IMG/VR virus record: IMGVR_UViG_3300047202_000021
Span: 1-43,713 of that record
Length of the DNA: 43,713 nucleotides
DNA from: a virus
Strand: one strand, 5' to 3'
The notes under the pieces are model-generated. The model saw only the letters and a list, made by a program, of their open reading frames with translations. It was not told the origin of the DNA and made no database searches. Numbering within the stretch: the stretch's first letter is position 1; every line of letters starts with the position of its first letter. Of the stretch, positions 22,546-29,515 are shown piece by piece. Made by a program: the position numbers and the translations under genes.

Positions 22546-22962
22546 ATGTTCATCAGACCAAAAGAGGATTGGATTGCGCTTGGAATTGTCACGGTGATAG
22601 TCTATCTCATAGCTTCTCTAGTCTCTTGTACACCGGCGAGAGCAGAGGGGATAGATAATCTCGGAGTATTCAAGGTGACGGCATATTGTAGCTGTGCAAT
22701 TTGCTGTATCCATGAAACGGGGATAACAGCAAGCGGGCATAAGGTCAGGCAAGGTGCTATCGCTTGTAATTGGCTACCGTTTCATACTAAGCTAATAATA
22801 CAGGGTTTTAAAGCTCCCTACGAGGTTTTAGACAGAGGGGCTAAGTCTCTATTTGGGTCAAAGTCTAACCACATTAAGCACATAGACTTATGGATGGCTT
22901 CTCATAGAGAGGCGCAGAAATGGGGAGTACAGTATCTAAAAGTAGGGGTAATAGCGTCTTAA
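22546..22962 (+). CDS. 3D-domain peptidoglycan hydrolase, membrane-anchored (endolysin candidate)
   Basis: The 138-aa product has an N-terminal hydrophobic segment (about 10-27) ending LVSC|TPARA, which could be a signal anchor, a lipobox or a cleavage site. A 3D domain then begins FKVTAYCSCAICC (about 42-54). Family members are MltA/RlpA-like double-psi barrels named for three Asp residues. Here the second (VLDRGA, D96) and third (HIDLWM, D114) are present, but the first position reads IACNW. It would cut glycan strands in the periplasm. It is the only clear cell-wall enzyme in the window, although it lies in the early unit. Confidence 0.75.
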   Translation: MFIRPKEDWIALGIVTVIVYLIASLVSCTPARAEGIDNLGVFKVTAYCSCAICCIHETGITASGHKVRQGAIACNWLPFHTKLIIQGFKAPYEVLDRGAKSLFGSKSNHIKHIDLWMASHREAQKWGVQYLKVGVIAS

Positions 22963-23029
22963 ATCGCTTCTAATAGCAAATTAGACATATGTGGTCATAG
23001 TATCACTAAGTCGAGAGGAGTTTAAGGGC

Positions 23030-23209
23030 ATGGTAAACACCTTCAGGCAGTTTCATCGGTATTATGTACCGCACTCCAAGCCTGAACTCATCAAGGCATT
23101 GGAGCGGTTATCAGGATTTACAGGACTGGCACGATTCAGGATAGACCAGCTAACAGCGATCTATCATAAGGAGCGGGGAAAACTAACGCATAACCAAAAG
23201 GAGGGATAA
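23030..23209 (+). CDS. Early hypothetical protein (59 aa)
   Basis: I choose ATG at 23030 after GAGGAG; an upstream GTG at 22991 in the same frame lacks a ribosome site. The product begins MVNTFRQFHRYYVPHSKPEL and continues as basic helices (RFRIDQLTAIYHKERGK). It ends just before the AGGAGGG of the next gene. Not recognised. Confidence 0.55.
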   Translation: MVNTFRQFHRYYVPHSKPELIKALERLSGFTGLARFRIDQLTAIYHKERGKLTHNQKEG

Positions 23210-23461
23210 ATGAGCATAGCAATAAGAGGAGTAAGATTAAAGTCCTTATCAATTTCTAGGAATGATAAGGGAGAAGAGGAAATAACTGGAGATTATGAGC
23301 TAATCTCTACTGCTGACAAAGTTCTAGCCAAACAGGGATTTAATGGCTATAACGAGATAAAAGTATCTTTTTCAGCAGAAACTATGAAGGCTTTTAATGC
23401 CTTCACAAACGGGGTCAAAGAGGACGTTAATAGCGTTCTCGGATTAACAGAGGAGAAATAG
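23210..23461 (+). CDS. Early hypothetical beta protein (83 aa)
   Basis: The gene starts after AAAGGAGGG. The product reads MSIAIRGVRLKSLSISRNDK, followed by a GDYELIST strand and an amphipathic helix at the end. It sits in a run of small co-directional genes with tight spacing. No family is recognised. Confidence 0.6.
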   Translation: MSIAIRGVRLKSLSISRNDKGEEEITGDYELISTADKVLAKQGFNGYNEIKVSFSAETMKAFNAFTNGVKEDVNSVLGLTEEK

Positions 23462-23665
23462 ATGCGAACAGTCGAAGAGTTAAACAAGGAGGTTCTGTCT
23501 GATTTACAATGTGAGGCAGAGCAGAAAGCAAAGTCTGAGATTAAAAGTGCTATTCAAGCAATTATCTCAGAGCAGAAAAGAATCGCTGAATCAGCGGAAA
23601 GGATTAGCAAGCTCCAAGCTAGTCTTAAGGCTATTCAAGTAGAGGTTATTTCTGTAGCACTATAA
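23462..23665 (+). CDS. Coiled-coil early protein (67 aa)
   Basis: The start immediately follows the stop of the preceding gene. Most of the protein is one Glu/Lys/Ala/Ser-rich helix (residues about 5-58) with heptad spacing, and it contains one Cys. Likely a small dimerising protein of unknown role. Confidence 0.6.
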   Translation: MRTVEELNKEVLSDLQCEAEQKAKSEIKSAIQAIISEQKRIAESAERISKLQASLKAIQVEVISVAL

Positions 23666-23725
23666 CAACCAATTACAGCTAGACGGATAAGCTGTTTAAA
23701 CACCGTCATAAAGAGAGGGAACACC

Positions 23726-23884
23726 ATGAGCGAAGAGCATATCAAGCGGTATAGAATGTCACTAGGAACATTCGTTGTTGAGACAGACAGCGAGCTTGAT
23801 GCATTGGAGCAGTTTTGGGAGTGGGTTAGGAATGTAGCCGGTGACAACGATGTCACTATCAAGGAGGAGACTATCTATGAGTAA
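23726..23884 (+). CDS. Early hypothetical acidic protein (52 aa)
   Basis: The ORF begins MSEEHIKRYRMSLGTFVVET at 23726 after AGAGGGA. It is acidic, with a DALEQFWEWV helix. It overlaps the next gene, whose ATG at 23877 lies within its last codons. Not recognised. Confidence 0.55.
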   Translation: MSEEHIKRYRMSLGTFVVETDSELDALEQFWEWVRNVAGDNDVTIKEETIYE

Positions 23885-24089
23885 ACAGAATATCATCCAC
23901 CTAAAGAACGAGGTAATAAACCAGCTCTCGGTTCTCTGTAACCGCCTTGCAGAGATTAACAACGCCATGCAGGAGCATTACGAGGACTTGCCCAACTATG
24001 TATGGCGAGAGCGACAGGAGCAAGTACAGGCAATATGGACTATTCTAGATCGGAGGTCTAAGCATGGGAAACAAAGCGATTCAAGATGA
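23877..24089 (+). CDS. Early hypothetical helical protein (70 aa)
   Basis: I choose ATG at 23877, preceded by AAGGAGGAG, over the longer frame from 23841, which lacks a site. The product (MSKQNIIHLKNEVINQLSVL and on) is helical throughout. The end overlaps the next gene. Not recognised. Confidence 0.6.
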   Translation: MSKQNIIHLKNEVINQLSVLCNRLAEINNAMQEHYEDLPNYVWRERQEQVQAIWTILDRRSKHGKQSDSR

Positions 24090-24261
24090 GTTTACAGGGC
24101 AAGGGACTGCTATCTGGCGTTGGCAACAGAGACAGAAGAAGAAGGGATTATGTCAGAGGGATACAAACAAGGTGACCCCTGGGTCTAACTACTGTCTAAG
24201 CTGTCAACAGTATTACAGGGAGTACGCAAGAAAGAAGAGGAAAGCCCATGCGGTGTCCTGA
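24064..24261 (+). CDS. Early basic protein with one Cys pair (65 aa)
   Basis: It begins MGNKAIQDEFTGQGTAIWRW and continues with a basic RQKKKGLC, then YCLSCQQYY, ending in KKRKAHAVS. Single Cys plus a CxxC suggest a degenerate zinc-binding site. It overlaps genes on both sides by short stretches. Confidence 0.55.
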   Translation: MGNKAIQDEFTGQGTAIWRWQQRQKKKGLCQRDTNKVTPGSNYCLSCQQYYREYARKKRKAHAVS

Positions 24262-24367
24262 GTGTGGCGAAGAGTTAGAGGAATGCGTTGTGCTTGACCA
24301 TGAGCATGACAAGGCGCATGACGGGGTAAGGTGTCCTAATGGGTGTAATATTGCAGGAGGTTATTAA
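24248..24367 (+). CDS. 39-aa zinc-ribbon peptide
   Basis: The ORF overlaps the end of the previous gene. It reads MRCPECGEELEECV, then a His/Asp-rich middle, then CPNGC, giving two Cys knuckles. It is the last plus-strand gene before the convergent ATPase gene. Its short length and overlap keep confidence moderate. Confidence 0.5.
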   Translation: MRCPECGEELEECVVLDHEHDKAHDGVRCPNGCNIAGGY

Positions 24368-24379
24368 ATCAATAAATAC

Positions 24380-24580
24380 CTACCCCCCTGAGGGGGGTGT
24401 CTAGTTACTTATATCTATATATATATGAAAAAATAAGGACACCCCCCCTAAATCTGACCTGAAACACTATATAATGTATTGCTACCTATGGACTTACGCT
24501 TGTGGATAACTTCGCAAAAGGGGGGTGTATTTAATAGGCTCCTAAGCCAAGAAGTAGACACCCCCACTAGACACCCTTCT
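24380..24580. other. Candidate replication origin or convergent terminator region
   Basis: An AT-rich tract (about 24404-24436) lies between inverted G/C-rich arms, AGGGGGGTGTC at 24391-24401 and GACACCCCCCCT at 24438-24449. The 9-mer TAGACACCC occurs at 24555-24563 and 24568-24576 and in reverse at 24395-24403. A perfect DnaA box (TTATCCACA, minus strand) is at 24501-24509. Repeats, unwinding tract and DnaA box beside a RepA/DnaB-like ATPase fit an origin. The hairpin ACCCCCC-TGA-GGGGGGT (24382-24398) between convergent genes could equally help stop transcription. Confidence 0.45.
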
Positions 24581-25464
24581 AATTGACGAAAAGTAAACTC
24601 TTTATTATGTTGTGCATACTGCCGAAGGGCTATCTTTAAGCGGTCAGAAGCGGCAAGTCCAACCTGAGCATCTTTCATGAAAGAGGTATAGCTTTCAGGC
24701 TCATAGTTGAGGATAATTTTCTTTAAGGATAGCTGGAGATTATCCTTCTTTCGGATTAGGATAGTTCCATCAGTTTCTTTATTCTCTTTAAGATAGTAAG
24801 ATACCGTACAGTGATTCTTAAGGAAAGAGGAACCATAATAAGGGTCTTCCTTTTCAATAGGATTACCCGTAACTGAGTAAGTCTGCTTACCTGTATGATG
24901 ATTGAGCCAAGTAGCACAGCCGAACATTCGCATGAGACGGACATTGAAGCGTACGAAAACAGATACCTTGTCTTCATTGGAAAGGCCACCAGATACAGCC
25001 ATATAAATAGGGTCATAGAAAACTATGTCAGGTTTTCGATCTCCGCAATCTTTTCCTATAGATTCAAGGAGAAAGTCTTGGTCTTCATCCTTATAAAGGT
25101 TGGGGATTGGAAAGGAATCGTTCTCAAAGATACGGATATTATCGGAGTTATAGTTAATAACCTTTTTGATGTGCTTGAGACGTTCCCTGATTTCTTCCGA
25201 GCCTCTCTCAAAGGGAATATAGTAGGAAAGTAAGGGGGAAGGTACATGAAGGGAATTGAAGACTGGAAGACCTATGGAAGCTTGAGCGATTACATTAGCG
25301 GCAATCGTTGACTTTCCAGTACCTCCATCTGCTGAGATTAGGATAACGGAGCGTTCGTATACGAGACCTTCAATTAAGGCACAACGAACATCAGAGGTTA
25401 ATTCGACAGCTTCGTCAAGAGCTTTACCACCGAGTGCTGGCTTATAGGAATATTTGCTAGACAT
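24448..25464 (-). CDS. RepA/DnaB-like (AAA_25) replication ATPase
   Basis: The 338-aa protein has Walker A SADGGTGKST (about 45-53), Walker B PDIVFYDPIY (about 145-154) and a WLNHHTGK sensor-like loop (about 186-193), as in RecA-fold hexameric helicases of the RepA type. A C-terminal winged-helix-like segment (FTFRQLEGCLVGVSTSWLRS) follows. It probably unwinds or loads at the origin. It is the only minus-strand gene in the early region and is transcribed from a near-consensus promoter (25477-25504) that leaves about six bases of leader and no ribosome site. The candidate origin lies at its 3' end. Confidence 0.82.
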   Translation of the reverse strand: MSSKYSYKPALGGKALDEAVELTSDVRCALIEGLVYERSVILISADGGTGKSTIAANVIAQASIGLPVFNSLHVPSPLLSYYIPFERGSEEIRERLKHIKKVINYNSDNIRIFENDSFPIPNLYKDEDQDFLLESIGKDCGDRKPDIVFYDPIYMAVSGGLSNEDKVSVFVRFNVRLMRMFGCATWLNHHTGKQTYSVTGNPIEKEDPYYGSSFLKNHCTVSYYLKENKETDGTILIRKKDNLQLSLKKIILNYEPESYTSFMKDAQVGLAASDRLKIALRQYAQHNKEFTFRQLEGCLVGVSTSWLRSLLNTPPFCEVIHKRKSIGSNTLYSVSGQI

Positions 25465-25476
25465 TTGGGTGCTTAG

Positions 25477-25504
25477 ATTATAGCAAAGGGAAAATGAGTG
25501 TCAA
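25477..25504 (-). promoter_or_regulatory. Near-perfect sigma-70 promoter for a leaderless mRNA
   Basis: On the minus strand TTGACA (25504-25499) and TATAAT (25482-25477) are both perfect, 16 bases apart. Transcription should start near 25470, and the ATPase ATG begins at 25464. The expected leader is about six bases with no Shine-Dalgarno sequence, as for lambda cI made from its maintenance promoter. Confidence 0.75.
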
Positions 25505-25534
25505 GAGGTAGTTTAACATTTCTGTAAATAATGC

Positions 25535-25563
25535 TTGACAAAGGAAACGCCTTCCTTTATACT
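25535..25563 (+). promoter_or_regulatory. Divergent early promoter with operator in the spacer
   Basis: TTGACA (25535-25540) and TATACT (25558-25563) are 17 bases apart. The spacer is almost entirely a perfect inverted repeat: AAAGGAA (25540-25546), five bases, TTCCTTT (25552-25558). A dimeric HTH protein bound here would block the promoter. The Cro-like gene directly downstream is the obvious candidate for autoregulation. Confidence 0.72.
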
Positions 25564-25588
25564 TGGCATGTCAAAGGAGAAATATACC

Positions 25589-25792
25589 ATGATTCTAGCA
25601 AGCCCAAATTTGAAGAAGTACCTTGAGATAGCGAATATATCCCATGTGGATTTTGCCGAGAGGATAGGATTTGATGCACCGACGGTAAGTCAAGTATTGA
25701 ATCGTAAGGAAGAGCCATCCAAAAAGTTTATTGAGCAGGTGCTACTTAAGACCGATATGAGATTTGACTCGGCATTTGAGGTAAAGGAATAG
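25589..25792 (+). CDS. Cro/XRE-type HTH regulator (67 aa)
   Basis: I place the start at ATG 25589 (after AAAGGAG), because the longer frame starts within its own promoter. The product has an XRE HTH: YLEIANISHVDFAERIGFDA followed by TVSQVLNRKEEPSKKFIEQV (about residues 9-50), with VDFAERIG as helix 2 and PTVSQVLN as the recognition helix. It should bind DNA as a dimer. The inverted repeat at 25540-25558 in its own promoter and the divergent ATPase promoter are likely targets. Confidence 0.8.
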   Translation: MILASPNLKKYLEIANISHVDFAERIGFDAPTVSQVLNRKEEPSKKFIEQVLLKTDMRFDSAFEVKE

Positions 25793-25801
25793 GAGGATTG
25801 T

Positions 25802-26308
25802 ATGAAATTAAAAAAAGCAATTAAAGTTTATTTTGCCCATAATCCAAAGGGGCAATTATATTTGAAACGTATTCTGACTTACAATCCCAAATTATCGTAT
25901 TCACAACAAGCAACATTATGGAAATGCGGTATCAGTAACGCCCATTCTCTTATTACAAAATTTGATTTACCTTCTCTTGCAGGAGAATCAAGAATAAAAA
26001 GAGCTGAACTACTCAGAAAAAGTTGGGAAACAAGAAACTTACACAGGATTAAGAAATGGAATCCAAACCTTACGATTAGGCAAAACTGCTTACGCATTGG
26101 TATAAGTTACTACACTGGAATGCATTGGGTAAGAAGATATGGATTAAAATATTGTCATCACTCTCAAATCAAGCCAGCAAAAGTAAGAAGAATAAAAAGA
26201 ATAATGACATTGAGTAAGAAAGGATTAAATGATGCTGAAATCGGAAGATTTTTCGGTTATTCACGTGAATATGTGAGACAAATTAAGCATGAGGCAAAGT
26301 TTCTATGA
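25802..26308 (+). CDS. Protein with three HTH-like repeats (168 aa)
   Basis: The protein is very basic and contains three HTH-like units: NPKLSYSQQATLWKCGISNA (about 28-47), NPNLTIRQNCLRIGISYYTG (about 84-103) and KKGLNDAEIGRFFGYSREYV (about 138-157). The first two share N-P-x-L-[ST], then a Q-x5-GIS core about 56 residues apart, indicating internal duplication. It follows the Cro-like gene by nine bases after AGGAGG-type spacing. Its AT-rich coding sequence differs from its neighbours. It may be a regulator or an endonuclease-derived DNA-binding protein. Confidence 0.65.
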   Translation: MKLKKAIKVYFAHNPKGQLYLKRILTYNPKLSYSQQATLWKCGISNAHSLITKFDLPSLAGESRIKRAELLRKSWETRNLHRIKKWNPNLTIRQNCLRIGISYYTGMHWVRRYGLKYCHHSQIKPAKVRRIKRIMTLSKKGLNDAEIGRFFGYSREYVRQIKHEAKFL

Positions 26309-26502
26309 ACCTCTTTTATCACGAACAGTTTCAATGCGAGTGCGGGGAGCTGTTCGTCCTGCATATCCCTCATGATTGGGTTCGCTCTCATAGAGTTGAC
26401 TTTCTTAACTTGATAGAAGAGATGTCGAACACAAAGCGTAACCACTTCTGGTGTGGTGAGAAGGCGAGAATACAAGCGTTTATGGAGGCATTCAACTCAT
26501 GA
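26305..26502 (+). CDS. Early hypothetical protein (65 aa)
   Basis: The ATG overlaps the stop of the three-HTH gene (ATGA) and its own stop overlaps the next start. The product reads MNLFYHEQFQCECGELFVLH and later FWCGEKARIQAFM, so it has three Cys that could bind a metal. Not recognised. Confidence 0.6.
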   Translation: MNLFYHEQFQCECGELFVLHIPHDWVRSHRVDFLNLIEEMSNTKRNHFWCGEKARIQAFMEAFNS

Positions 26503-26672
26503 AGACTCTTAGAGAATGTCAGATTGAATCAATTACTTCCTATCTATCCTCTATTGATATATACCCTAACAATGCTGAGAAAGTAGCGGAGAAGGTACTG
26601 CATATCATAGAGGAAGAGGAGTTGAGGTATGTGCTTAGAAGACAAGAAGCGGATGAGTTGACACATGATTAG
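26499..26672 (+). CDS. Early hypothetical acidic helical protein (57 aa)
   Basis: The ORF starts MKTLRECQIESITSYLSSID at an ATGA overlap. It contains an EKVAEKVLHIIEEEELRYVL helix and overlaps the nuclease gene start by eight bases. Coupled on both sides, so it is likely translated. Not recognised. Confidence 0.6.
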   Translation: MKTLRECQIESITSYLSSIDIYPNNAEKVAEKVLHIIEEEELRYVLRRQEADELTHD

Positions 26673-27270
26673 GGTCACCGAGTCTATCGACTTCTTCAAA
26701 CCCGAATGGTATGCGGATTGGTTATTAAAGGTAGGGAGGCGTGAGGCCAATGCGGTGTCTAAGAAGGCACAGAAGATAGGGCATAGGATTGATGAAATCA
26801 TAAGGAGCGGGGTTTATGAGGCGCAGAAGAAAGATACTCAAGAGGTCAAGCAGTCGCTCAAGAACTTCATTGCGTGGAAGGAAAGATACAATATCCAAGT
26901 TATCGAACCTCTTGAAAGAAGAAATGCTGAAACAATCGATCTTACGGGTCAAGCTGATTTCTACCTGCCTGAGATTGAAACACTCATTGATTTTAAAAGC
27001 AGTAAAAGAATCTACCCAGAATACTTTTTCCAACTTGGAGGCTACAAGCGACTCGGATTCGTGGGGAAAAAACTTGCCGTTCTCCGATGCGACAAAGATT
27101 TAGATGAGTTTGAGTTCAAGACGAATGAGGACTTGGGGCTGACATTGGAACAGTGTGTTGATGCATTCGAGTCCGCATTTAAGCACTACAAATATTACAC
27201 ATATATCCACACACAACTGGAGGGGGAAGATGAGCGAAATAACACAGATGGGCAAGGGGTTATCCCTTGA
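26665..27270 (+). CDS. PD-(D/E)XK nuclease (Cas4/RecB-like)
   Basis: The 201-aa product carries the nuclease core GQADFYLPEIETLIDFKSSK (about 95-114). D98, D109 and K111 form the D...(D/E)xK active site, and a downstream YFFQLGGYKRLG supplies the conserved Gln-Tyr helix of the RecB/Cas4/PDDEXK_1 group. It likely trims DNA ends in recombination or degrades host DNA. It is directly followed by a Sak4-like ATPase gene that starts inside its 3' end, the usual grouping of phage recombination genes. Confidence 0.82.
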   Translation: MIRVTESIDFFKPEWYADWLLKVGRREANAVSKKAQKIGHRIDEIIRSGVYEAQKKDTQEVKQSLKNFIAWKERYNIQVIEPLERRNAETIDLTGQADFYLPEIETLIDFKSSKRIYPEYFFQLGGYKRLGFVGKKLAVLRCDKDLDEFEFKTNEDLGLTLEQCVDAFESAFKHYKYYTYIHTQLEGEDERNNTDGQGVIP

Positions 27271-28018
27271 GCAGATAGGCATTACACTAGTTCCGCAAGA
27301 ACCGTCTAATCGTTGGGTAGATCAGAAGACAATCCTGGCAGGGCCTCCAAAGGTCGGGAAGTCCACATTCCTTGCACAAGCTGGCAAGTCCATCTACTTC
27401 CTTAGATTAGCAAGGGAGTTCAACAATATCCAGACCTATGGGGTAGATTGCCGAGACCTTGATGAGCTTAGGCGTGAGGTTGAGAAGTTGCACAAGGTTC
27501 ACCAGTCGGGTATCTGGGGAAGTGAGCAGTTCCCTGTTGAATCGCTTGCGTTTGACCCAGGCGACAAACTGTTACAGTTTATCTCAGATAAGGTATGTGA
27601 CGATGCCAAGGCAGACTCTATCTATGAGGCGGGCGGTTATGGCGTGGGCCAGAATAAGTACAAGCGCATTCTCAAGTCCTTCCTGAGCGATATTGAGCCG
27701 CTTCCTGCCCACAAGTTCTTCTGTTTCCATACGAAGTACCAGGAGCTCTCCGAGCCTAACAATGAGACCAAGAAGTATCACCGATGGATACTGGACATAT
27801 CGGAGAAGATGGATGCGGAGTTCCCTAAGAGAGTGGATAATACTCTCAACATCATGGTCGGCTATGTCGGGGCTATGCAAGCAAGGACTATGATTACACA
27901 GGGGACTAAGTATATCGAGGCAGGAGCTAAAGCCCCTGCACTTAAGAAAGTGACACAGATAGCTTGGGGCGTTGATGATGGGGAGAACTATAAGAAGTTT
28001 AGGGCACTTTTCACATAG
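27230..28018 (+). CDS. Sak4-like (AAA_24) recombination ATPase
   Basis: I use ATG 27230, preceded by GGAGGGGG, rather than the frame opening at 27155 inside the nuclease gene. The 262-aa product has Walker A LAGPPKVGKST (about 36-46), a SIYFLR strand, and Walker B-like FPVESLAFDPGDKL with a later KFFCFHTKYQ sensor strand. This is the pattern of phage Sak4 proteins: single-domain RecA-fold ATPases that promote single-strand annealing with the phage SSB. The next gene is an SSB candidate. Confidence 0.82.
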   Translation: MSEITQMGKGLSLEQIGITLVPQEPSNRWVDQKTILAGPPKVGKSTFLAQAGKSIYFLRLAREFNNIQTYGVDCRDLDELRREVEKLHKVHQSGIWGSEQFPVESLAFDPGDKLLQFISDKVCDDAKADSIYEAGGYGVGQNKYKRILKSFLSDIEPLPAHKFFCFHTKYQELSEPNNETKKYHRWILDISEKMDAEFPKRVDNTLNIMVGYVGAMQARTMITQGTKYIEAGAKAPALKKVTQIAWGVDDGENYKKFRALFT

Positions 28019-28045
28019 GCACACACATAAACAAAGGAGAACCAC

Positions 28046-28552
28046 ATGGGGTTACTAGATGTAAGGCAGTCGGGCTACGTGCCCAAGGAGAACCAAGAGT
28101 TCGGTAACAAGAAGAAGCTGATAGGTGATGCAGTCTGTCAGGTGTCGCTTGATAAGATAGTGTCGAAGAAGACTGGTAAGGAGTGGATAGTGCTTAGGGC
28201 GGAAGCCATCCATGTCATTCCTGATGAGAAGGGGCGGGAGACCACTGTGGAGCCTGGGGACTCCATTGATAAGCTCTATGACCCTGCGGATAACGAGGCA
28301 GTACAGGAACTCGCTGATGACCTGTTTACCGCAGGCATTGATTATGAGAGCGGAGCCGATGAGGACTCAACCTTCGCCAATGCCAAGGCCGCAACGGATG
28401 GGAAGCTCGTGTACTATCGTACATGGGCGAAAGACAAGAAGGCTAAGGACTTGGAGAAGTATCCCAACGGGCCGAGCTACTTCCAGAACATCAAGATTCT
28501 CAGCGTGAATAAGATTACACCTGAGAATAGTGTTCCACAATTGGCGTTTTAA
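28046..28552 (+). CDS. Putative ssDNA-binding protein (168 aa)
   Basis: The product starts MGLLDVRQSGYVPKENQEFG with a beta-rich first half (LIGDAVCQVSLDKIV and EWIVLRAEAIHVIP) and an acidic middle. It lies between the Sak4-like ATPase and the ERCC4 nuclease, where such phages normally encode an SSB or DUF669-type protein. Unlike classic SSBs, the C-terminus is not an acidic tail; it ends NSVPQLAF. Function is inferred from context and fold style. Confidence 0.6.
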   Translation: MGLLDVRQSGYVPKENQEFGNKKKLIGDAVCQVSLDKIVSKKTGKEWIVLRAEAIHVIPDEKGRETTVEPGDSIDKLYDPADNEAVQELADDLFTAGIDYESGADEDSTFANAKAATDGKLVYYRTWAKDKKAKDLEKYPNGPSYFQNIKILSVNKITPENSVPQLAF

Positions 28553-28562
28553 GGAGTATTAA

Positions 28563-29036
28563 TTGATTATCAAGGTCGACAGTAGGGAGCAATTACCATT
28601 GACATTTCCTTGCCAGGGGCTTGTGTCAAGAGTCCTTACTGTCGGCCTTCCATTCGGAGATTACTGGGCTTCTATTGAGGATAAGAAAGGTAATGAACTG
28701 AGCGAAGTTCCCATTATGTTCGAGCGTAAGACTATCGCTGACCTCTACAGCACGTTGACCAATGAGGATAATATTGAGCGTCATAAAGAGAAGATCCGCA
28801 AGGCTGAGGAAATGGACTGTAAGCTGTTCCTAATTGTCGAGGGTACGCTCTCCGATGTGGAGCAAGGTGTTCCGTACTCACAGACGGAGCCACAGAAGTT
28901 AGTACGCACAGTATTTACCTTCATGGTGAAGTACGGCTTCATTCCGATATTCTGCAATGATGATAAGGAGATGGTGCGCTTCATGTTGTACACATGGGAG
29001 GCATTCGGACGCAACTTTAAGAAGGGTAAGCAATGA
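28563..29036 (+). CDS. ERCC4-domain nuclease
   Basis: The gene starts with TTG at 28563 after AAGGAG. The 157-aa product has IIKVDSREQLPLTF (Asp-Ser-Arg-Glu near residues 5-9), GDYWASIE and MFERKTIADLYSTL, giving the D...GDY...ERK-x3-D nuclease signature of the XPF/MUS81 family. As a single-domain protein it may resolve branched recombination intermediates. It is followed by small membrane and hypothetical genes. Confidence 0.85.
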   Translation: MIIKVDSREQLPLTFPCQGLVSRVLTVGLPFGDYWASIEDKKGNELSEVPIMFERKTIADLYSTLTNEDNIERHKEKIRKAEEMDCKLFLIVEGTLSDVEQGVPYSQTEPQKLVRTVFTFMVKYGFIPIFCNDDKEMVRFMLYTWEAFGRNFKKGKQ

Positions 29037-29197
29037 AACCCGAACAGATTGTAGACTACGTGCTTATACTCATCGGAGCACTCCTAGTCTACTGGGCTAT
29101 AGACTCTTGGCAGTATGACCACGACCCCTTTTGGGAGAAGGATAAACAGGAAGCTATCAACGTATCAGAGAGGTTAATGGGGAGGGGAACAAAATGA
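29033..29197 (+). CDS. 54-aa single-span membrane protein
   Basis: The ORF begins MKPEQIVDYVLILIGALLVY at an overlap with the ERCC4 stop. One transmembrane helix spans about residues 8-23, followed by an acidic tail with WQYDHDPFWEKD. A 23-base stretch covering its last codons is repeated at 29488-29510. No family. Confidence 0.6.
   Translation: MKPEQIVDYVLILIGALLVYWAIDSWQYDHDPFWEKDKQEAINVSERLMGRGTK
29166..29188. repeat. 23-bp direct repeat, copy 1
   Basis: The sequence from CAGAGAGGTTAATGG through GGAGGGGA is identical at 29488-29510. Each copy supplies the ribosome site for the gene behind it. The repeats bracket the 92-aa gene, suggesting its insertion or duplication by recombination at this site. 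Confidence 0.85.
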
Positions 29198-29472
29198 TAG
29201 GGAATGAATCATGCCAAGTATCATCAGAATCTAAGATTAGTTCATCCGTGACTGTTTTAGAGAGAAACATAAAGCAGGTGGAGGAGGGTTTAGCGGCATT
29301 GTTTAAAAGACTTACACCGATTAGAAACGAAAGGTCATTACCCGAAAGCTGTTCAAAGGATGTTCCAGCACCGATTAAGTCACACATGGTAAATACTCTT
29401 GATGGATTTTCTGCAAGGTTAAATGCAATTCGTCAAGCAATAGAGATTGTTTTATCCGATATTGAAATTTAG
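29194..29472 (+). CDS. Early hypothetical protein (92 aa)
   Basis: The gene starts in an ATGA overlap after the GGAGGGG of repeat copy 1. The product is Ser/Glu-rich with two predicted helices (VTVLERNIKQVEEGLAALFK and LNAIRQAIEIVLSDIEI). It is bracketed by a 23-bp direct repeat. More AT-rich than the recombination genes before it. Not recognised. Confidence 0.55.
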   Translation: MIGNESCQVSSESKISSSVTVLERNIKQVEEGLAALFKRLTPIRNERSLPESCSKDVPAPIKSHMVNTLDGFSARLNAIRQAIEIVLSDIEI

Positions 29473-29487
29473 ACCGTATCTCTAATG

Positions 29488-29510
29488 CAGAGAGGTTAAT
29501 GGGGAGGGGA
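29488..29510. repeat. 23-bp direct repeat, copy 2
   Basis: Identical to 29166-29188. It provides the GGAGGGG ribosome site for the gene at 29516. Confidence 0.85.
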
Positions 29511-29515
29511 TAAAG

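Noticed and set aside
22461-22658. 65-aa plus-strand ORF overlapping the 3D-domain gene
   Set aside because: Basic, low-complexity translation and a start inside the previous gene. The 3D-domain frame is clearly the coding one from 22546.
23690-23716. GACGG...CCGTC hairpin around TGTTTAAACA
   Set aside because: A 5-bp outer stem without a T run between co-directional genes. Not enough for a terminator call.
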